Shown in pieces: positions 41,095-50,054 of a stretch of DNA of 51,067 nt. Every line of letters starts with the position of its first letter. The stretch's first letter is position 1. Under the pieces are notes generated by a model that saw only the letters and a list, made by a program, of their open reading frames with translations, was not told where the DNA came from and searched no databases. Where the stretch lies: contig JAJYDW010000025.1 of assembly GCA_021790385.1 (NCBI GenBank), forward strand, positions 1-51,067, written 5' to 3'. Source of the DNA: Planctomycetota bacterium (lineage in GTDB: Bacteria; Planctomycetota; Phycisphaerae; WQYP01). Made by a program: the position numbers and the translations under genes.

Positions 41095-42033
41095 ATGAAT
41101 AACGCCGCCGCAGATCCTCAACCGGCAACTCCCATCCGCCAGCGACACCACTTTGGATATCGAGCCAACCTTTTCATGCTGCGTATGGGCAGCCTTTTTT
41201 TGCCACTGGGGTATGCTCTGGTTTTTGTGGCCAGCATTTTTTTTTGGATTATCGATGGCCGTTCCCGCCGCGTCAGCATTGAGTTTCTCAACCGTGTTCT
41301 GGGGCCGGGCACCTGGCTGGAGCGACGCCTGCAAAGCTGGTGGCACTTTTTTTCCTACGGGCGACTGCTGCTCGATCGCAGCGTGGCCCTGGCTGGGGCG
41401 GGGCAGACTTTCCGATGCACGTGCCCTCATCGGGACAGCTTACTCCAGGTGGCCTGCGATGATCGGGCCATATTAATACTCACCGCCCATTTTGGTGCCG
41501 CTGAACTTACCGCTCCCATGCTCAAAGACCTGCCAAACCCCAGACCATTTAATTTTGTCGTCTATCGGGACATGCGCGACAAAACCGAACAGTTTCATCA
41601 GCAGCAATGGCGGGCGCTGGGCAACATGCGCTTCATCAATTCCATGGATCCTATTTCCGCAGGCCTGAAAATCATGGCCGCCCTGCAAGCTCATGAATTG
41701 GTGGGATTGCGGGCGGACAGGGCTATGTCCGGACGCACCCTGACGGCGCAGTTGCTCGGAAGCTCGGTTGAGCTGCCCGCCGGCCCCTTCATGGCCGCCA
41801 TATTAACCGGTGCCAATGTGGTATCCGCATTTACCGTCCGGCGTGGCTGGCGACGCTATGAATTGCTGGTAAGTAAGCCGCGTCAATACGTAGTAAACGA
41901 CGGGCAGACACGTGCCGAAGTATTGCAGAAGGCCGCCGATGATTTTGCCGCGGACCTGGAGGCGGCCGTAAAACAATACCCTTATCAGTGGGGCAATTTT
42001 GTTGATCTGTGGCAACAACCGCGCCCCGGTTGA
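41095..42033 (+). CDS. LpxL/HtrB-type lysophospholipid acyltransferase
   Basis: The 312-residue protein starts with an amphipathic/hydrophobic helix (about 26-55, FMLRMGSLFLPLGYALVFVASIFFWI) and has the HX4E catalytic motif in TAHFGAAELT near residue 130, then VVYRDMRDK and LVGLRADRAMSGRTL. This is the LpxL/LpxM-like lysophospholipid acyltransferase family, which adds acyl chains to lipid A or similar membrane lipids. Planctomycetota rarely have complete lipid A genes in this context, so the acceptor is unclear. GGAGG lies seven bases before the ATG. It converges with the hotdog gene; the stops are five bases apart. Confidence 0.85.
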   Translation: MNNAAADPQPATPIRQRHHFGYRANLFMLRMGSLFLPLGYALVFVASIFFWIIDGRSRRVSIEFLNRVLGPGTWLERRLQSWWHFFSYGRLLLDRSVALAGAGQTFRCTCPHRDSLLQVACDDRAILILTAHFGAAELTAPMLKDLPNPRPFNFVVYRDMRDKTEQFHQQQWRALGNMRFINSMDPISAGLKIMAALQAHELVGLRADRAMSGRTLTAQLLGSSVELPAGPFMAAILTGANVVSAFTVRRGWRRYELLVSKPRQYVVNDGQTRAEVLQKAADDFAADLEAAVKQYPYQWGNFVDLWQQPRPG

Positions 42034-42038
42034 GCAAT

Positions 42039-42422
42039 TCACCCCACGGTGATTTCCATCACGGTACAAAGCTCACCATTCACCTTTAACTCCAGATGAA
42101 AATGCTGGTCATCCGGCGATGCCAGCGACGCATCAACCTTCTGCCCCGGGCGTATCGGCAAATAAAACTTCGCCTGTCGTACCGCCTGCAATCGAGCTGC
42201 CATATTCAGCCGCCGCAATACATCCAGCGCCAATTCAATTTGTATGAATCCCGGCAAAATCGGATCTTCGGGAAAATGTCCGGCAAATGCGGCAAAATGG
42301 CGAGGAAAACTCAACTGTGCGGTTACACTTTGGCCATCGCCGCCCCTCACGGGTAATTCCACGTAACACGCCTGAAAAACCGTCGCACCTGAAAAACCAT
42401 CATCCATGCCGGTCATCCGCAT
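42039..42422 (-). CDS. FabZ/ApeI-like hotdog dehydratase
   Basis: The 127-residue protein has the beta-hydroxyacyl-ACP dehydratase signature AGHFPEDPILPGFIQIELALD, with the catalytic His at residue 49 and Glu at residue 63. The short length and HFPEDPILPG form match the ApeI-like dehydratases of specialised acyl assembly lines (aryl polyenes, flexirubins) better than housekeeping FabZ. It is followed on the same strand, 6 bases upstream in gene order, by an acyl carrier protein gene, and faces the acyltransferase. Together the three suggest a small lipid or polyene pathway. Confidence 0.75.
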   Translation of the reverse strand: MRMTGMDDGFSGATVFQACYVELPVRGGDGQSVTAQLSFPRHFAAFAGHFPEDPILPGFIQIELALDVLRRLNMAARLQAVRQAKFYLPIRPGQKVDASLASPDDQHFHLELKVNGELCTVMEITVG

Positions 42423-42428
42423 GCACCA

Positions 42429-42716
42429 TCATGGTTGCCCCAACGCCTTCTGCCGGTCTATAAAATCCGCAAGGCTGCCGATGTTCTCCAGGGCCGCGCG
42501 GGAGGGGGCATCTTCCTCCTGCAACTGCACGCCGAAGTGTTTATCCAACAGCACCGCGATTTCCAGTACGTCTACGGAATCCAGTCCCAGGCCGTCCTTG
42601 CCGAAAATCGGCGTTTGCGGCCCGATCGACCGCCCCGCCGTCAGCCGCAATGACAGTCCGGATTTGAGTACCTCTAAAAGCTGTTCCTGGGTCTTGGTCA
42701 GCACCTGATTCTCCAT
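42429..42716 (-). CDS. Acyl carrier protein
   Basis: The 95-residue protein carries the phosphopantetheine attachment motif LGLDSVDVLEIAVLL with Ser47 and a typical four-helix pattern (TKTQEQLLEVLKSGLSLR..., FGVQLQEE, SLADFIDRQ). It carries acyl groups as thioesters. It has a longer N-terminus than primary AcpP. Its stop is 6 bases before the hotdog dehydratase start, so they form a pair (ACP first, dehydratase second). A ketosynthase partner is not adjacent. Confidence 0.88.
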   Translation of the reverse strand: MENQVLTKTQEQLLEVLKSGLSLRLTAGRSIGPQTPIFGKDGLGLDSVDVLEIAVLLDKHFGVQLQEEDAPSRAALENIGSLADFIDRQKALGQP

Positions 42717-43284
42717 GGGACAATCTTGAGCAGATTTTACCCTAACTCCAAGGCTATGTCGCAGTATGCCCCCACCATGCCAAAATGCCCTTCACCGGCT
42801 TTTACTTCTCTGAAATCTAAAATCCGCACAATCTGCATAATCTGTGGATCGCCCCGTGATCCTTTGTGAACCTTTATGGGGCCGCACGAAAAAGACTTCG
42901 CACTTTCCGGTTGGCTTTTTTGGCCGCGGGCGTCGCGGCGAAGCCGCTTGGGAAAATCTGTGGCTCCCCTTGCGGCGATTCCCCATTTACCACCTGCACC
43001 ATGGATAAAAACTCTCAAATTCGCCACTCCCGCCTGCACTATCATCCGTTCACGACACTCCCATGGGTCTGCCAAGGCGGCAGATATAAACCCGGAAGAC
43101 CGAATTTGGCAGAAGAAAACTCCTGTATAGCGAGGCTAAATAGGAACGCCGCAAATTTTGTAAGTATTTGGAAAATAGGGTGATACAACTATAAATCTGT
43201 TGCGGCAAGGCATGCGGTACGGGCTTTGCTTATGTGGTAACTGGAAATTCGTAGCAAACTTGCGTCTGCGACGACAATGAGATA
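42717..43284. other. Intergenic region with repeat copy and a dyad-rich stretch
   Basis: This 568-base region lies before the receiver-like gene. It holds the direct copy of the dispersed repeat (42875-42931) and, just before it, at about 42806-42850, a CTAAAATCCGCACAATCTGCATAATCTGTGG run. Reverse translation of that run gives the TDYADYAD-type nonsense peptide often seen in noncoding repeats of Planctomycetota, Bacteroidetes and relatives. The minus-strand frames here are shadows of these repeats. Confidence 0.5.
42875..42931 (+). repeat. Dispersed ~60-nt repeat, copy 5 (plus orientation)
   Basis: The segment reads TATGGGGCCGCACGAAAAAG at its left end and TTTTTTGGCCGCGGGC at its right end, with CACTTTCCGGTTGG between. 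It shares its left border TATGGGGCCGC exactly with copy 1, 42 kb away. I could not find a convincing inverted partner nearby. Confidence 0.55.
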
Positions 43285-43896
43285 ATGAAAATGGCTCCGA
43301 CATCAAGACTTAATGTGCTGCTGACCTATCCGCCTTCGCGGGTGCAGTATCGCCATGGGGTGTTGGAATGGCCGGAGTTGGTTGCCCGTATGTTGGAACC
43401 CATGCAGGTTAAAACTTTTGTGGCCACCAGCGGACGACAAGCCTTGGACCTGGTGGAACACCATGCCATGCATGTCGCGGTACTGGATGCTCGTTTAGCC
43501 GACGACAATGAATCTTCCGGCCTAAGCGCGATGACCGTCATGCGGCTGATTCGCCGGTTGGGTGCGGGTGTACCACCTGCTATCCCGGATATTACCGCCG
43601 ACAAGCCGCTCCATCGGCTTTCGCACTGGCCGGAAGCTAAAAATGAGGCAGACACCGGCCGGCGAATTCCCGTTACGGGGCCGGTGGAAAAGCCTGCATC
43701 CGGCTATCAAAGTCGCTCTGAGGTAACCGGTCCGCTGGTGATTTTGCTGGCTCCGCCGGGGAGCGATCAATTGATGCACGAGGCTTTGGAATGGAATGTT
43801 TTTTCAATTGTGCCTGAACCCATGGATGTCAACGGCCTGTTATCCGTGATGGCCCGGGCGCTGGAAAGATTTTACGACAATCACTGGCCCGCATAA
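43285..43896 (+). CDS. Degenerate receiver-like protein upstream of groESL
   Basis: The 203-residue protein resembles a response-regulator receiver domain with an internal insertion. LNVLLTYPPSRVQYRHG is the first strand, MHVAVLDARLADDNE has the phosphoacceptor-like Asp of strand three, and GPLVILLAPPGSDQLMHEAL then SIVPEPMDVNGLLSVMARALE are the last strands and helix, where the KP of a receiver is EP. The acidic pair of the first strand is missing, so phosphorylation is doubtful. A loop of about 55 residues with no predicted structure (PPAIPDITADKPLHRL...) separates strands three and four. No output domain exists. The start may be ATG 43291. It precedes groES by about 100 bases. Confidence 0.6.
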   Translation: MKMAPTSRLNVLLTYPPSRVQYRHGVLEWPELVARMLEPMQVKTFVATSGRQALDLVEHHAMHVAVLDARLADDNESSGLSAMTVMRLIRRLGAGVPPAIPDITADKPLHRLSHWPEAKNEADTGRRIPVTGPVEKPASGYQSRSEVTGPLVILLAPPGSDQLMHEALEWNVFSIVPEPMDVNGLLSVMARALERFYDNHWPA

Positions 43897-43946
43897 CCGG
43901 CAGCTTGCCTGGGTGGCGGCCCCGGTCATGGATTTTAGTGTTGCAG

Positions 43947-43964
43947 GAGTTCGTCGGCGAACTC
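43947..43964. promoter_or_regulatory. Perfect 7-bp inverted repeat ahead of groES
   Basis: GAGTTCG, TCGG, CGAACTC is a perfect inverted repeat with a four-base centre, about 40 bases before the groES start. Immediately upstream is TTGCAG (43941-43946), and just beyond is GATATG (43965-43970), so the repeat would occupy the 18-base spacer of a possible promoter. It is not a CIRCE element (TTAGCACTC/GAGTGCTAA). It may be an operator for the chaperonin operon or a stem in its leader. Confidence 0.45.
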
Positions 43965-44000
43965 GATATGGTTAGTGCCGTTTTTTTAAAGGAGATTTTT

Positions 44001-44294
44001 ATGGCAACCAACTTTCGTCCCCTCGGAGACAAAATTGTACTCAAACGTATGGAGGCTGAGGCTGTAACCAAAAGCGGCATTGTGCTGCCCGAAACGGCCA
44101 AGGAAAAGCCGAAGCGCGGCAAGGTGCTGGCAATCGGCGAGGGCAAACTGCTGGATAATGGCCAGCGTGCCAAATTCCAGGTAAGAAAAGGGGATGAAGT
44201 GATTTTCGCCAGCTATGCCGGCACCGAAGTCAAGGTCAATGGCGAAGAACTGTTAATCCTCAGCGAAGACGAAGTTCTGGCCATCATTGAATAA
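44001..44294 (+). CDS. groES: Co-chaperonin GroES
   Basis: The 97-residue protein reads [20 protein letters not shown] at its start, [24 protein letters not shown] in the middle and ends [17 protein letters not shown]. The mobile loop ([13 protein letters not shown]) that binds GroEL is intact. AAAGGAG lies six bases before the ATG at 44001; the longer frame to 43905 includes the operator region. It is followed by groEL after 61 bases, as an operon. Confidence 0.95.
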   Translation: MATNFRPLGDKIVLKRMEAEAVTKSGIVLPETAKEKPKRGKVLAIGEGKLLDNGQRAKFQVRKGDEVIFASYAGTEVKVNGEELLILSEDEVLAIIE

Positions 44295-44355
44295 TGTCAA
44301 AACAACGAAGACCAAGCTGTAATAATGTAAGTTAACTTTTTTTGGAGAAATACCC

Positions 44356-45978
44356 ATGGCAGCTAAAATGATTGAATTTGATACCCAGGCCCGTGAAGCC
44401 ATCCGGCGGGGCGTACATACCTTGGCCAAAGCCGTCAAGGTTACGCTGGGGCCGTCCGGCCGCAACGTGGTCATTGAAAAATCCTTCGGCAGTCCTACCG
44501 TTACCAAAGACGGAGTTACCGTAGCTAAGGAAATTGAACTGGAAGATGCGTTTGAAAACCTCGGCGCGCAACTGGTGAAAGAAGTCGCCAGCAAAACCAG
44601 CACGGTGGCCGGCGACGGCACCACGACGGCCACGGTTTATGCCGAGGCCATTTATGATGAAGGCTTGCGCAATGTCACCGCCGGAGCCAACCCCACACAG
44701 TTGAAACGAGGCATTGAAAAGGCGGTGGATGCCGTACTGGCACACCTGAAATCCATTTCCAACAAAGTGGAAAATTCCCGGCAAATCGCCCAGGTTGGCA
44801 CCAGCTCGGCCAATCAGGATTCGCAGATCGGCCAGATGATTGCCGATGCGATGGATAAAGTCGGCAAAGACGGCGTGATTACCGTGGAAGAAGGCAAAGG
44901 CCTGGAAACCACGGTGGATCTGGTAGAAGGCCTGCAGTTCGACAAGGGCTATGTCAGTCCGCATTTTGCCGATCCGCAGACGATGGAAGCATCGTTTGAA
45001 GATTGCTACATTTTAATCCACGAAAAGAAGATCAGTGCGATTAAAGACCTCCTGCCGATTTTGGGCAAAGTGGCTGAAGCCGGCAAGGCTCTGCTGATTA
45101 TTGCCGAAGATATTGAAGGCGAAGCCTTGGCCACCCTGGTGGTCAACAAGCTTCGCGGGACCCTTAAAGTAGTTGCGGTGAAGGCACCGGGTTTTGGCGA
45201 TCGTCGCAAAGCCATGCTGGAAGATATTGCCATTGTCACCGGCGGCAAGGCCATCTTTGAAGAGCTTGGCATTTCTGTAGAAACGCTGGAACTCAAGGAT
45301 CTGGGCCGGGCCAAGCAGGTGCGGGTGGAAAAGGAAACCACCACCCTGATTCAAGGTGCCGGCAAGAGCGACCAGATCAAAGGCCGCATCGAGCAGATCA
45401 AGAATGAAATTGATCGTACCACCAGCGATTATGACCGCGAGAAACTTCAGGAACGGCTGGCCAAACTGGCCGGCGGCGTGGCCCTGATTAAAGTAGGTGC
45501 TCCCACCGAAGCGGCCATGAAGGAAAAGAAGGCTCGCGTGGAAGACGCCCTTCATGCGTGCCGAGCGGCGGTGGAAGAAGGCATTCTGCCCGGCGGCGGC
45601 GTAAGCGTACTGCGGGCACTGCCCTCCATTGACAAGCTTAAGCTTGATGGCGACGAGAAGATCGGCGCGGATATTGTCAAGCGGGCCTTGTACGCACCGA
45701 TTCGGCAAATTGCCGAAAACGCGGGCGTCGATGGCAGCATTGTGGCCCAGAAGGTGCTGGACAATAAGGATGTCAACTTCGGTTTTAACGCCCTGACCCA
45801 TGAGTATGGCGATATGCTGAAGATGGGTGTTATTGTGCCGACCAAGGTGGAACGCACCGCCCTGACCAACGCGGCATCTATTGCCAGCCTGCTGCTGACC
45901 ACCGACGCTATCATCAGCGAACTGCCCAAGAAGGAAGATAAAAAGGGCGGCGCGGATGCCGGTGGCGAAGACTACTAA
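44356..45978 (+). CDS. groEL: Chaperonin GroEL
   Basis: The 540-residue chaperonin subunit contains [21 protein letters not shown], the ATP-binding GDGTTTATV, the [12 protein letters not shown] segment and [19 protein letters not shown] in the order of the family. The C-terminus ends [11 protein letters not shown], lacking the Gly-Gly-Met repeats of E. coli, as in some paralogues or other phyla. It folds proteins in the cytoplasm with GroES. TTTGGAG precedes the ATG at 44356. The rho-independent terminator after it ends the operon. Confidence 0.96.
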   Translation: MAAKMIEFDTQAREAIRRGVHTLAKAVKVTLGPSGRNVVIEKSFGSPTVTKDGVTVAKEIELEDAFENLGAQLVKEVASKTSTVAGDGTTTATVYAEAIYDEGLRNVTAGANPTQLKRGIEKAVDAVLAHLKSISNKVENSRQIAQVGTSSANQDSQIGQMIADAMDKVGKDGVITVEEGKGLETTVDLVEGLQFDKGYVSPHFADPQTMEASFEDCYILIHEKKISAIKDLLPILGKVAEAGKALLIIAEDIEGEALATLVVNKLRGTLKVVAVKAPGFGDRRKAMLEDIAIVTGGKAIFEELGISVETLELKDLGRAKQVRVEKETTTLIQGAGKSDQIKGRIEQIKNEIDRTTSDYDREKLQERLAKLAGGVALIKVGAPTEAAMKEKKARVEDALHACRAAVEEGILPGGGVSVLRALPSIDKLKLDGDEKIGADIVKRALYAPIRQIAENAGVDGSIVAQKVLDNKDVNFGFNALTHEYGDMLKMGVIVPTKVERTALTNAASIASLLLTTDAIISELPKKEDKKGGADAGGEDY

Positions 45979-46025
45979 ATTAAACCGCCATCCCGTCCGA
46001 CGACGGAATCAGGATAAACATTCAG

Positions 46026-46057
46026 GCCCGCGGGGTGCAAACCTCGCGGGCTTTTTT
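46026..46057 (+). terminator. Rho-independent terminator after groEL (bidirectional)
   Basis: GCCCGCGGGG pairs with CCTCGCGGGC across the loop TGCAAA (ten pairs with one G-T), followed by a run of six T's. The converging GH36 gene ends within the T run (stop at 46056-46058), so the same hairpin may also serve transcripts from the minus strand, though the A-run on that side is short. Confidence 0.85.
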
Positions 46058-48581
46058 ATTGTTTCTGATAGAACAAGAGCCGACTTTGCCGCGGCTGGTC
46101 GATCTGGATGGACAGGCCAGCGGCAAGTATTTCGCCGGCCACGCATGGACGTTGGCCGCTGTCGGCATCTTCCAGCACGTATTGCGTCTGACGGTGCAGG
46201 CCTCGCAGGGGAAAAACCGCCTGGGTGAACGGACTGGTAGCCGGGCGGAAGACCAAAATCAATCCAGCACGGAGATCCCGGCGGTGAAGCTGATACGCCA
46301 GCCAGGCGTCGGTGGAACGTGGGACCCGGGTCAGCGGGTAAAAATCGCCATAGTAAAAAGGCCGGGCGCGGCGGTGGTCGATCATCATTTTGGTATGCCA
46401 TTCCCACGGGTACTCGGCATCGCTGATCCCTGAGAGTCCAAACTCACCTAACGAAAAAACAATTCCCGCCGAAAGTGCGGAACGAAACTGATACGTGTCG
46501 CCCGGTTTGGCACAGGGGCTGGTGGCGCTTAGCGGAACCCAGTGCGCCAGTCCATAAGACTGTATCTGCGACCCCTCTGCTTGCATATCGGGGAAGCAAT
46601 TGTAGTCGCTGTGCCAGAGCGGAATACTGCGACTCATGGCTTCGAGTTCAATCCGGCGACCACCGCTGGCGCAGTTGTCGATCAGCAGTCGCGGATGACG
46701 GCGTCGCAATTCATCCCAAAAGGCGTACAGCCCTTCCACAAAACGAATTTCGGTGATGCCGCGGCGGTCTGGTGGGTCATAATTTTTGAAAGTCTCGAGG
46801 GTGCGATAATTAAAATCCTCCCGGTAGCAATCGATACCGTTTTCCCGGATCAACGCGGATACCGTTTCAATGGCCCAATCACGGGCGGCGGGACAGCCCA
46901 AATTTAAAAGCATATGGGCTTCCGGTGATGGGGCATTTCCGGTGGGAGTAAGAAACCATTCAGGATGTTCCCGGACAACCGGGGCCGCAAACCTGGCCCG
47001 TTCGGGTTCAATCCATAACAGAAATTTCATTCCAGCCTTATGGGCGGCGTCGCTGATGGGGCCTAATCCCGCAGGGTGATAAGTTTTGTTGACACGCCAA
47101 TCGCCGACGTTTTCACTCCAGTCGCCGCTGAACACGTCAGGGCACGGTTTGGTCGACGTGCCATACCAGCCGGCATCCACCCAGTAGTAATCGTATGGCA
47201 GCCTACGCTGGTGGATAAGCCGAATGGCCGCAAGGTGCTCGGCAGTAAGCATGCCGCCCCAAGCCCCATCGCAGATAGGCGCTTCCACCGGCTTCCCGTC
47301 AGTTTGAGGCGTATGATGGGCCAAAACGAATTGTCGCAATAGGTTATGGCCATGAATCACCTCGCCTTTCCAATAAAGCAGGAGAATTCTTGGCGAGCGA
47401 ATGGTTTCGCCCGGGCGAAGCCGCAGGTTGAGAAATTCCATGCCCGCCCGCACGCGAAAGTCATTGCCGCCGCATGGATCGAATTCCGCCCGCCATTGGC
47501 CACTCCAACCCAAGCCGACGATGATGCCATTGGTTCCGGTTTGCAGGTTGAAAAATGGCAGCCATTCCACCGAAGGCCGCCCGTCGTCTGTTCCGGCGTT
47601 CATGCGGATGGCTCGGTCACCGATCTCTTGCGACATAAAAAGAAAATCATCAATCTTGCAATCGGAGCCGCGGGAGCGGTGTAACACGGGAACGGCCGAG
47701 CTATCGCCGGGCCAGTGTATGTCCAGCGCAAAAACATCCTTCAGCGGCGGGGTTTCGGCAGACCCATCGTTGCGAAAGTGCAGCACCCATTCGAGGGCGG
47801 GGAAGTTTTCGTATTGAGTAAGTTCCATCATACAGGCGAGGCCGGTAGCAGGGTCACGCCATGTTAGAGTGCTGTTGCGTTGGCCATTGCGCCACACATC
47901 GTATGCGCACTCTGCGGTATTCAGCGGAAAAAGATCGCGACTCTCACGCTGATCAAATACAAATGAAAAGGGCAATGCGTTAGGGAGTCGCAGTTCGCCA
48001 GAACCGCGGGCCAAGGCAAGCCATTGCCCATCCGCCAATTCCACGCGAGCATTGGCCCAGTCGGCATGGCCGAGGTTCGTTTTGCCATCTTCCGAAGTCA
48101 CTTTGAGGATAAAATTACTGGCTCCGTCCAGTAGCACATCCACCGTTACAGGTGCGACGCCGACAGCCATCGGCTGGCTTCGCCACCGCTCTCGGCCGCC
48201 CGCTTCAAGGGAAAAAAACAATGTAGTATGGGCACCGTGGAGGAGTGTTAACCGATTTTCATCCACTCCCACAGTCGCGCAAAACCGGCGCATGGCCACT
48301 GCGGATGCCACCTGAACCTCGCTGTCGGCATGAACACACAGGCCGGTGTCGTATGGCCGTCCGCCCAGGCAAAGTGGACAATTTAAATACGACCGGCTTT
48401 CCAGCATGGTGCCCCAGCCGTTTCGGACGGCGGTAATCTTAAGCAGCGGCGTGGCCGGCGGATTAGTCAGCGCTTGAAACCAGCGACGGATGAAATCCAT
48501 TTCATCGGGGTAAACTGCGGAGGAACAGCGAGGCATCTCACTGGAATCAATGGAAGGTAATTTAGTGGTGGATGATTCCAT
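46056..48581 (-). CDS. GH36 alpha-galactosidase-like enzyme with an NPCBM-like domain
   Basis: The 841-residue protein has an NPCBM-like segment near residues 75-190 (GGRPYDTGLCVHADSEVQV), then a GH36 catalytic domain with VDAGWYG, MKFLLWIEPERARF, the nucleophile Asp in DCYREDFNYRT near residue 586 and the acid/base Asp in LWHSDYNCFPDMQ near residue 658. GH36 hydrolyses terminal alpha-galactosides. No signal peptide is visible, so it may be cytoplasmic, unlike the GH27 enzyme at 14.6 kb with its Tat signal. AGGAGAG lies nine bases before ATG 48581. It stands ahead of no obvious transporter gene. Confidence 0.82.
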   Translation of the reverse strand: MESSTTKLPSIDSSEMPRCSSAVYPDEMDFIRRWFQALTNPPATPLLKITAVRNGWGTMLESRSYLNCPLCLGGRPYDTGLCVHADSEVQVASAVAMRRFCATVGVDENRLTLLHGAHTTLFFSLEAGGRERWRSQPMAVGVAPVTVDVLLDGASNFILKVTSEDGKTNLGHADWANARVELADGQWLALARGSGELRLPNALPFSFVFDQRESRDLFPLNTAECAYDVWRNGQRNSTLTWRDPATGLACMMELTQYENFPALEWVLHFRNDGSAETPPLKDVFALDIHWPGDSSAVPVLHRSRGSDCKIDDFLFMSQEIGDRAIRMNAGTDDGRPSVEWLPFFNLQTGTNGIIVGLGWSGQWRAEFDPCGGNDFRVRAGMEFLNLRLRPGETIRSPRILLLYWKGEVIHGHNLLRQFVLAHHTPQTDGKPVEAPICDGAWGGMLTAEHLAAIRLIHQRRLPYDYYWVDAGWYGTSTKPCPDVFSGDWSENVGDWRVNKTYHPAGLGPISDAAHKAGMKFLLWIEPERARFAAPVVREHPEWFLTPTGNAPSPEAHMLLNLGCPAARDWAIETVSALIRENGIDCYREDFNYRTLETFKNYDPPDRRGITEIRFVEGLYAFWDELRRRHPRLLIDNCASGGRRIELEAMSRSIPLWHSDYNCFPDMQAEGSQIQSYGLAHWVPLSATSPCAKPGDTYQFRSALSAGIVFSLGEFGLSGISDAEYPWEWHTKMMIDHRRARPFYYGDFYPLTRVPRSTDAWLAYQLHRRDLRAGLILVFRPATSPFTQAVFPLRGLHRQTQYVLEDADSGQRPCVAGEILAAGLSIQIDQPRQSRLLFYQKQ

Positions 48582-48595
48582 GGCGGAAAACTCTC

Positions 48596-49393
48596 CTATT
48601 TTGATTCATAAATAGGCGAGATCGCGGCAGCGGGCGGAGCCACGAGGCTGGCAGGTCTTTCCTTGCATCCAAAATGCAATTCTTTAGGGGCCAACATGCC
48701 GCCGCTGAGAACTATTTTTATTCCCTGATCGACGGTCCAGTCGGTTTCGCGGACGCTTTCCGCCGGGAAAAATTGGAAAAAGCCACTGGTGGGGTTGGGC
48801 GTCATGGGGATGAAAACGGTTAAGTAACGCTGGCCGCAGTTGGAATCAGTTACTTCATTGGTGACAAAGGCGACGGTCCAGCAGCCGATGCGGGGAAATT
48901 CCACCAGCACCACGCGCTGGAATCCGGCTCCACCACCGCCCTGGCGGAATACGGAAATGACCTGTTTGGTGGTGCCGTAAATACCCTTCAAGAGCGGCAG
49001 GTTTTCGATGAAATTATCCAGCATGTTAAGAAGCTGGCGCCCCACGACCAGGGAGCCCAGAAGACCGATCAGATACACCATGGCCACAAAAAATACCAGG
49101 GCCAGAATGTAGGCAACGATGTTGATGGCGGTTTTGCTACTCAGATGCACGATGTGCTGAAAAAAGTCGCTGCCGGCGACCAGGCGGGCAATCGGGTAGG
49201 AAAAGCCTGTAGCCAGACTGAAAAGAATGCCGAGTATCCAAAGTGAAACAAAAAGCGGAATCAGGGCTATTAACCCGCCGACAAAAACTGATTTCATGTG
49301 GCGAAGAAAACCGGATTCGGACCGGCTGGCCGGTCGTGGATCGGGAGTGGCGGATGCGGAAGGCGGCAGGCTTGAGTTTTCCATCATGACCAT
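48596..49393 (-). CDS. DUF502 family membrane protein
   Basis: The 265-residue protein contains two membrane helices in the first half (SVFVGGLIALIPLFVSLWILG and INIVAYILALVFFVAMVYLIGLLGSL) and then a cytoplasmic domain with LPLLKGIYGTTKQVISVF, RVVLVEFPRIGCWTVAFVT and YLTVFIPMTPNPTSGFFQFFP. The PTxNPTSG stretch and VxLVEYPRxGxWxxGFxT are marks of DUF502, a family of unknown role found widely in bacteria. The start may be ATG 49393 or the third codon. It is 14 bases before the GH36 gene, but the functional link is not evident. Confidence 0.85.
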   Translation of the reverse strand: MVMMENSSLPPSASATPDPRPASRSESGFLRHMKSVFVGGLIALIPLFVSLWILGILFSLATGFSYPIARLVAGSDFFQHIVHLSSKTAINIVAYILALVFFVAMVYLIGLLGSLVVGRQLLNMLDNFIENLPLLKGIYGTTKQVISVFRQGGGGAGFQRVVLVEFPRIGCWTVAFVTNEVTDSNCGQRYLTVFIPMTPNPTSGFFQFFPAESVRETDWTVDQGIKIVLSGGMLAPKELHFGCKERPASLVAPPAAAISPIYESK

Positions 49394-49418
49394 CTCATGT
49401 CAGGGTGTCTACTGAAGG

Positions 49419-49856
49419 TCAAATGTAATACATCTGGCCGTCGCGCGACCGCTGCATCACCTGTTCGACCAGAGCCGCCAGATTAATGGAATTGAGCGTA
49501 GTACACAAGGCTTGCGAAAGCTGCTGGTGAATAATATTCACGGCTATTTCGCCGGCGCGGGCATCGGCAGAAACGCGGTCCACCTCCAAAAGCATTTTTT
49601 TTCCCTCAAGGCGGCTGATAACCTCGCTGACGGAAATATCCTCGGGCTTGCGGGCGAGGCGGTACCCACCGGTGGCACCAATCTTAGAAATTAGAACTTT
49701 CTCCCGGGTTAGACTGGAGAGGATGGATTCCAGAAACTTGGTAGGCAAGTCCTCGCGCCGGGCCAATTCGCGGGTTTGCAGAAAGCCCCGTGGATACGAT
49801 TCGCAAAGACAAATCAGCGCCCTGATTCCGTATTGCGTGCGTTTGGAAAGCTGCAT
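49419..49856 (-). CDS. Rrf2 family transcriptional regulator
   Basis: The 145-residue protein is a winged-helix regulator: MQLSKRTQYGIRALICLCE, LARREDLPTKFLESILSSL, LISKIGATGGYRLARKPEDISVSEVI fit Rrf2/IscR/NsrR. The cysteine triad used by IscR to hold an iron-sulfur cluster is absent; only one Cys (ALCTTLNS) lies in the C-terminal part, so ligand sensing differs. AAAGGA lies seven bases before the ATG at 49856. A long extension frame to 50309 is not coding (it covers the reverse of the metallophosphoesterase). Its target is unknown; DUF502 and GH36 follow. Confidence 0.88.
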   Translation of the reverse strand: MQLSKRTQYGIRALICLCESYPRGFLQTRELARREDLPTKFLESILSSLTREKVLISKIGATGGYRLARKPEDISVSEVISRLEGKKMLLEVDRVSADARAGEIAVNIIHQQLSQALCTTLNSINLAALVEQVMQRSRDGQMYYI

Positions 49857-50054
49857 GACGGATTCCTTTAACCCGATAAGAAAATTATGAGATGATTTTA
49901 GGGGTGGAAGGCCGGCATCGCAAATGTCCATGGGGATGCCGCCGACTACTGGGGCGACCGGTGGTTCTGCTTTTTTAACCGGCTCCTCCACAAAATCCGG
50001 CCGCATCGTGCCGGGCGGGATGGATCGAGAAATATCTGGCGACCATGTCGCGAC

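Noticed and set aside
42737..43075. 112-codon minus-strand frame in the spacer before the receiver gene
   Set aside because: Its sequence is a translation of two dispersed repeats (including the TDYADCADF-type run), not a gene.
43897..44000. CIRCE operator ahead of groES
   Set aside because: No TTAGCACTC...GAGTGCTAA pair exists; only a different 7-bp inverted repeat is present.
44332..45801. Two minus-strand frames (210 and 262 codons) antisense to groEL
   Set aside because: groEL is unmistakable; the opposite frames are compositional shadows.
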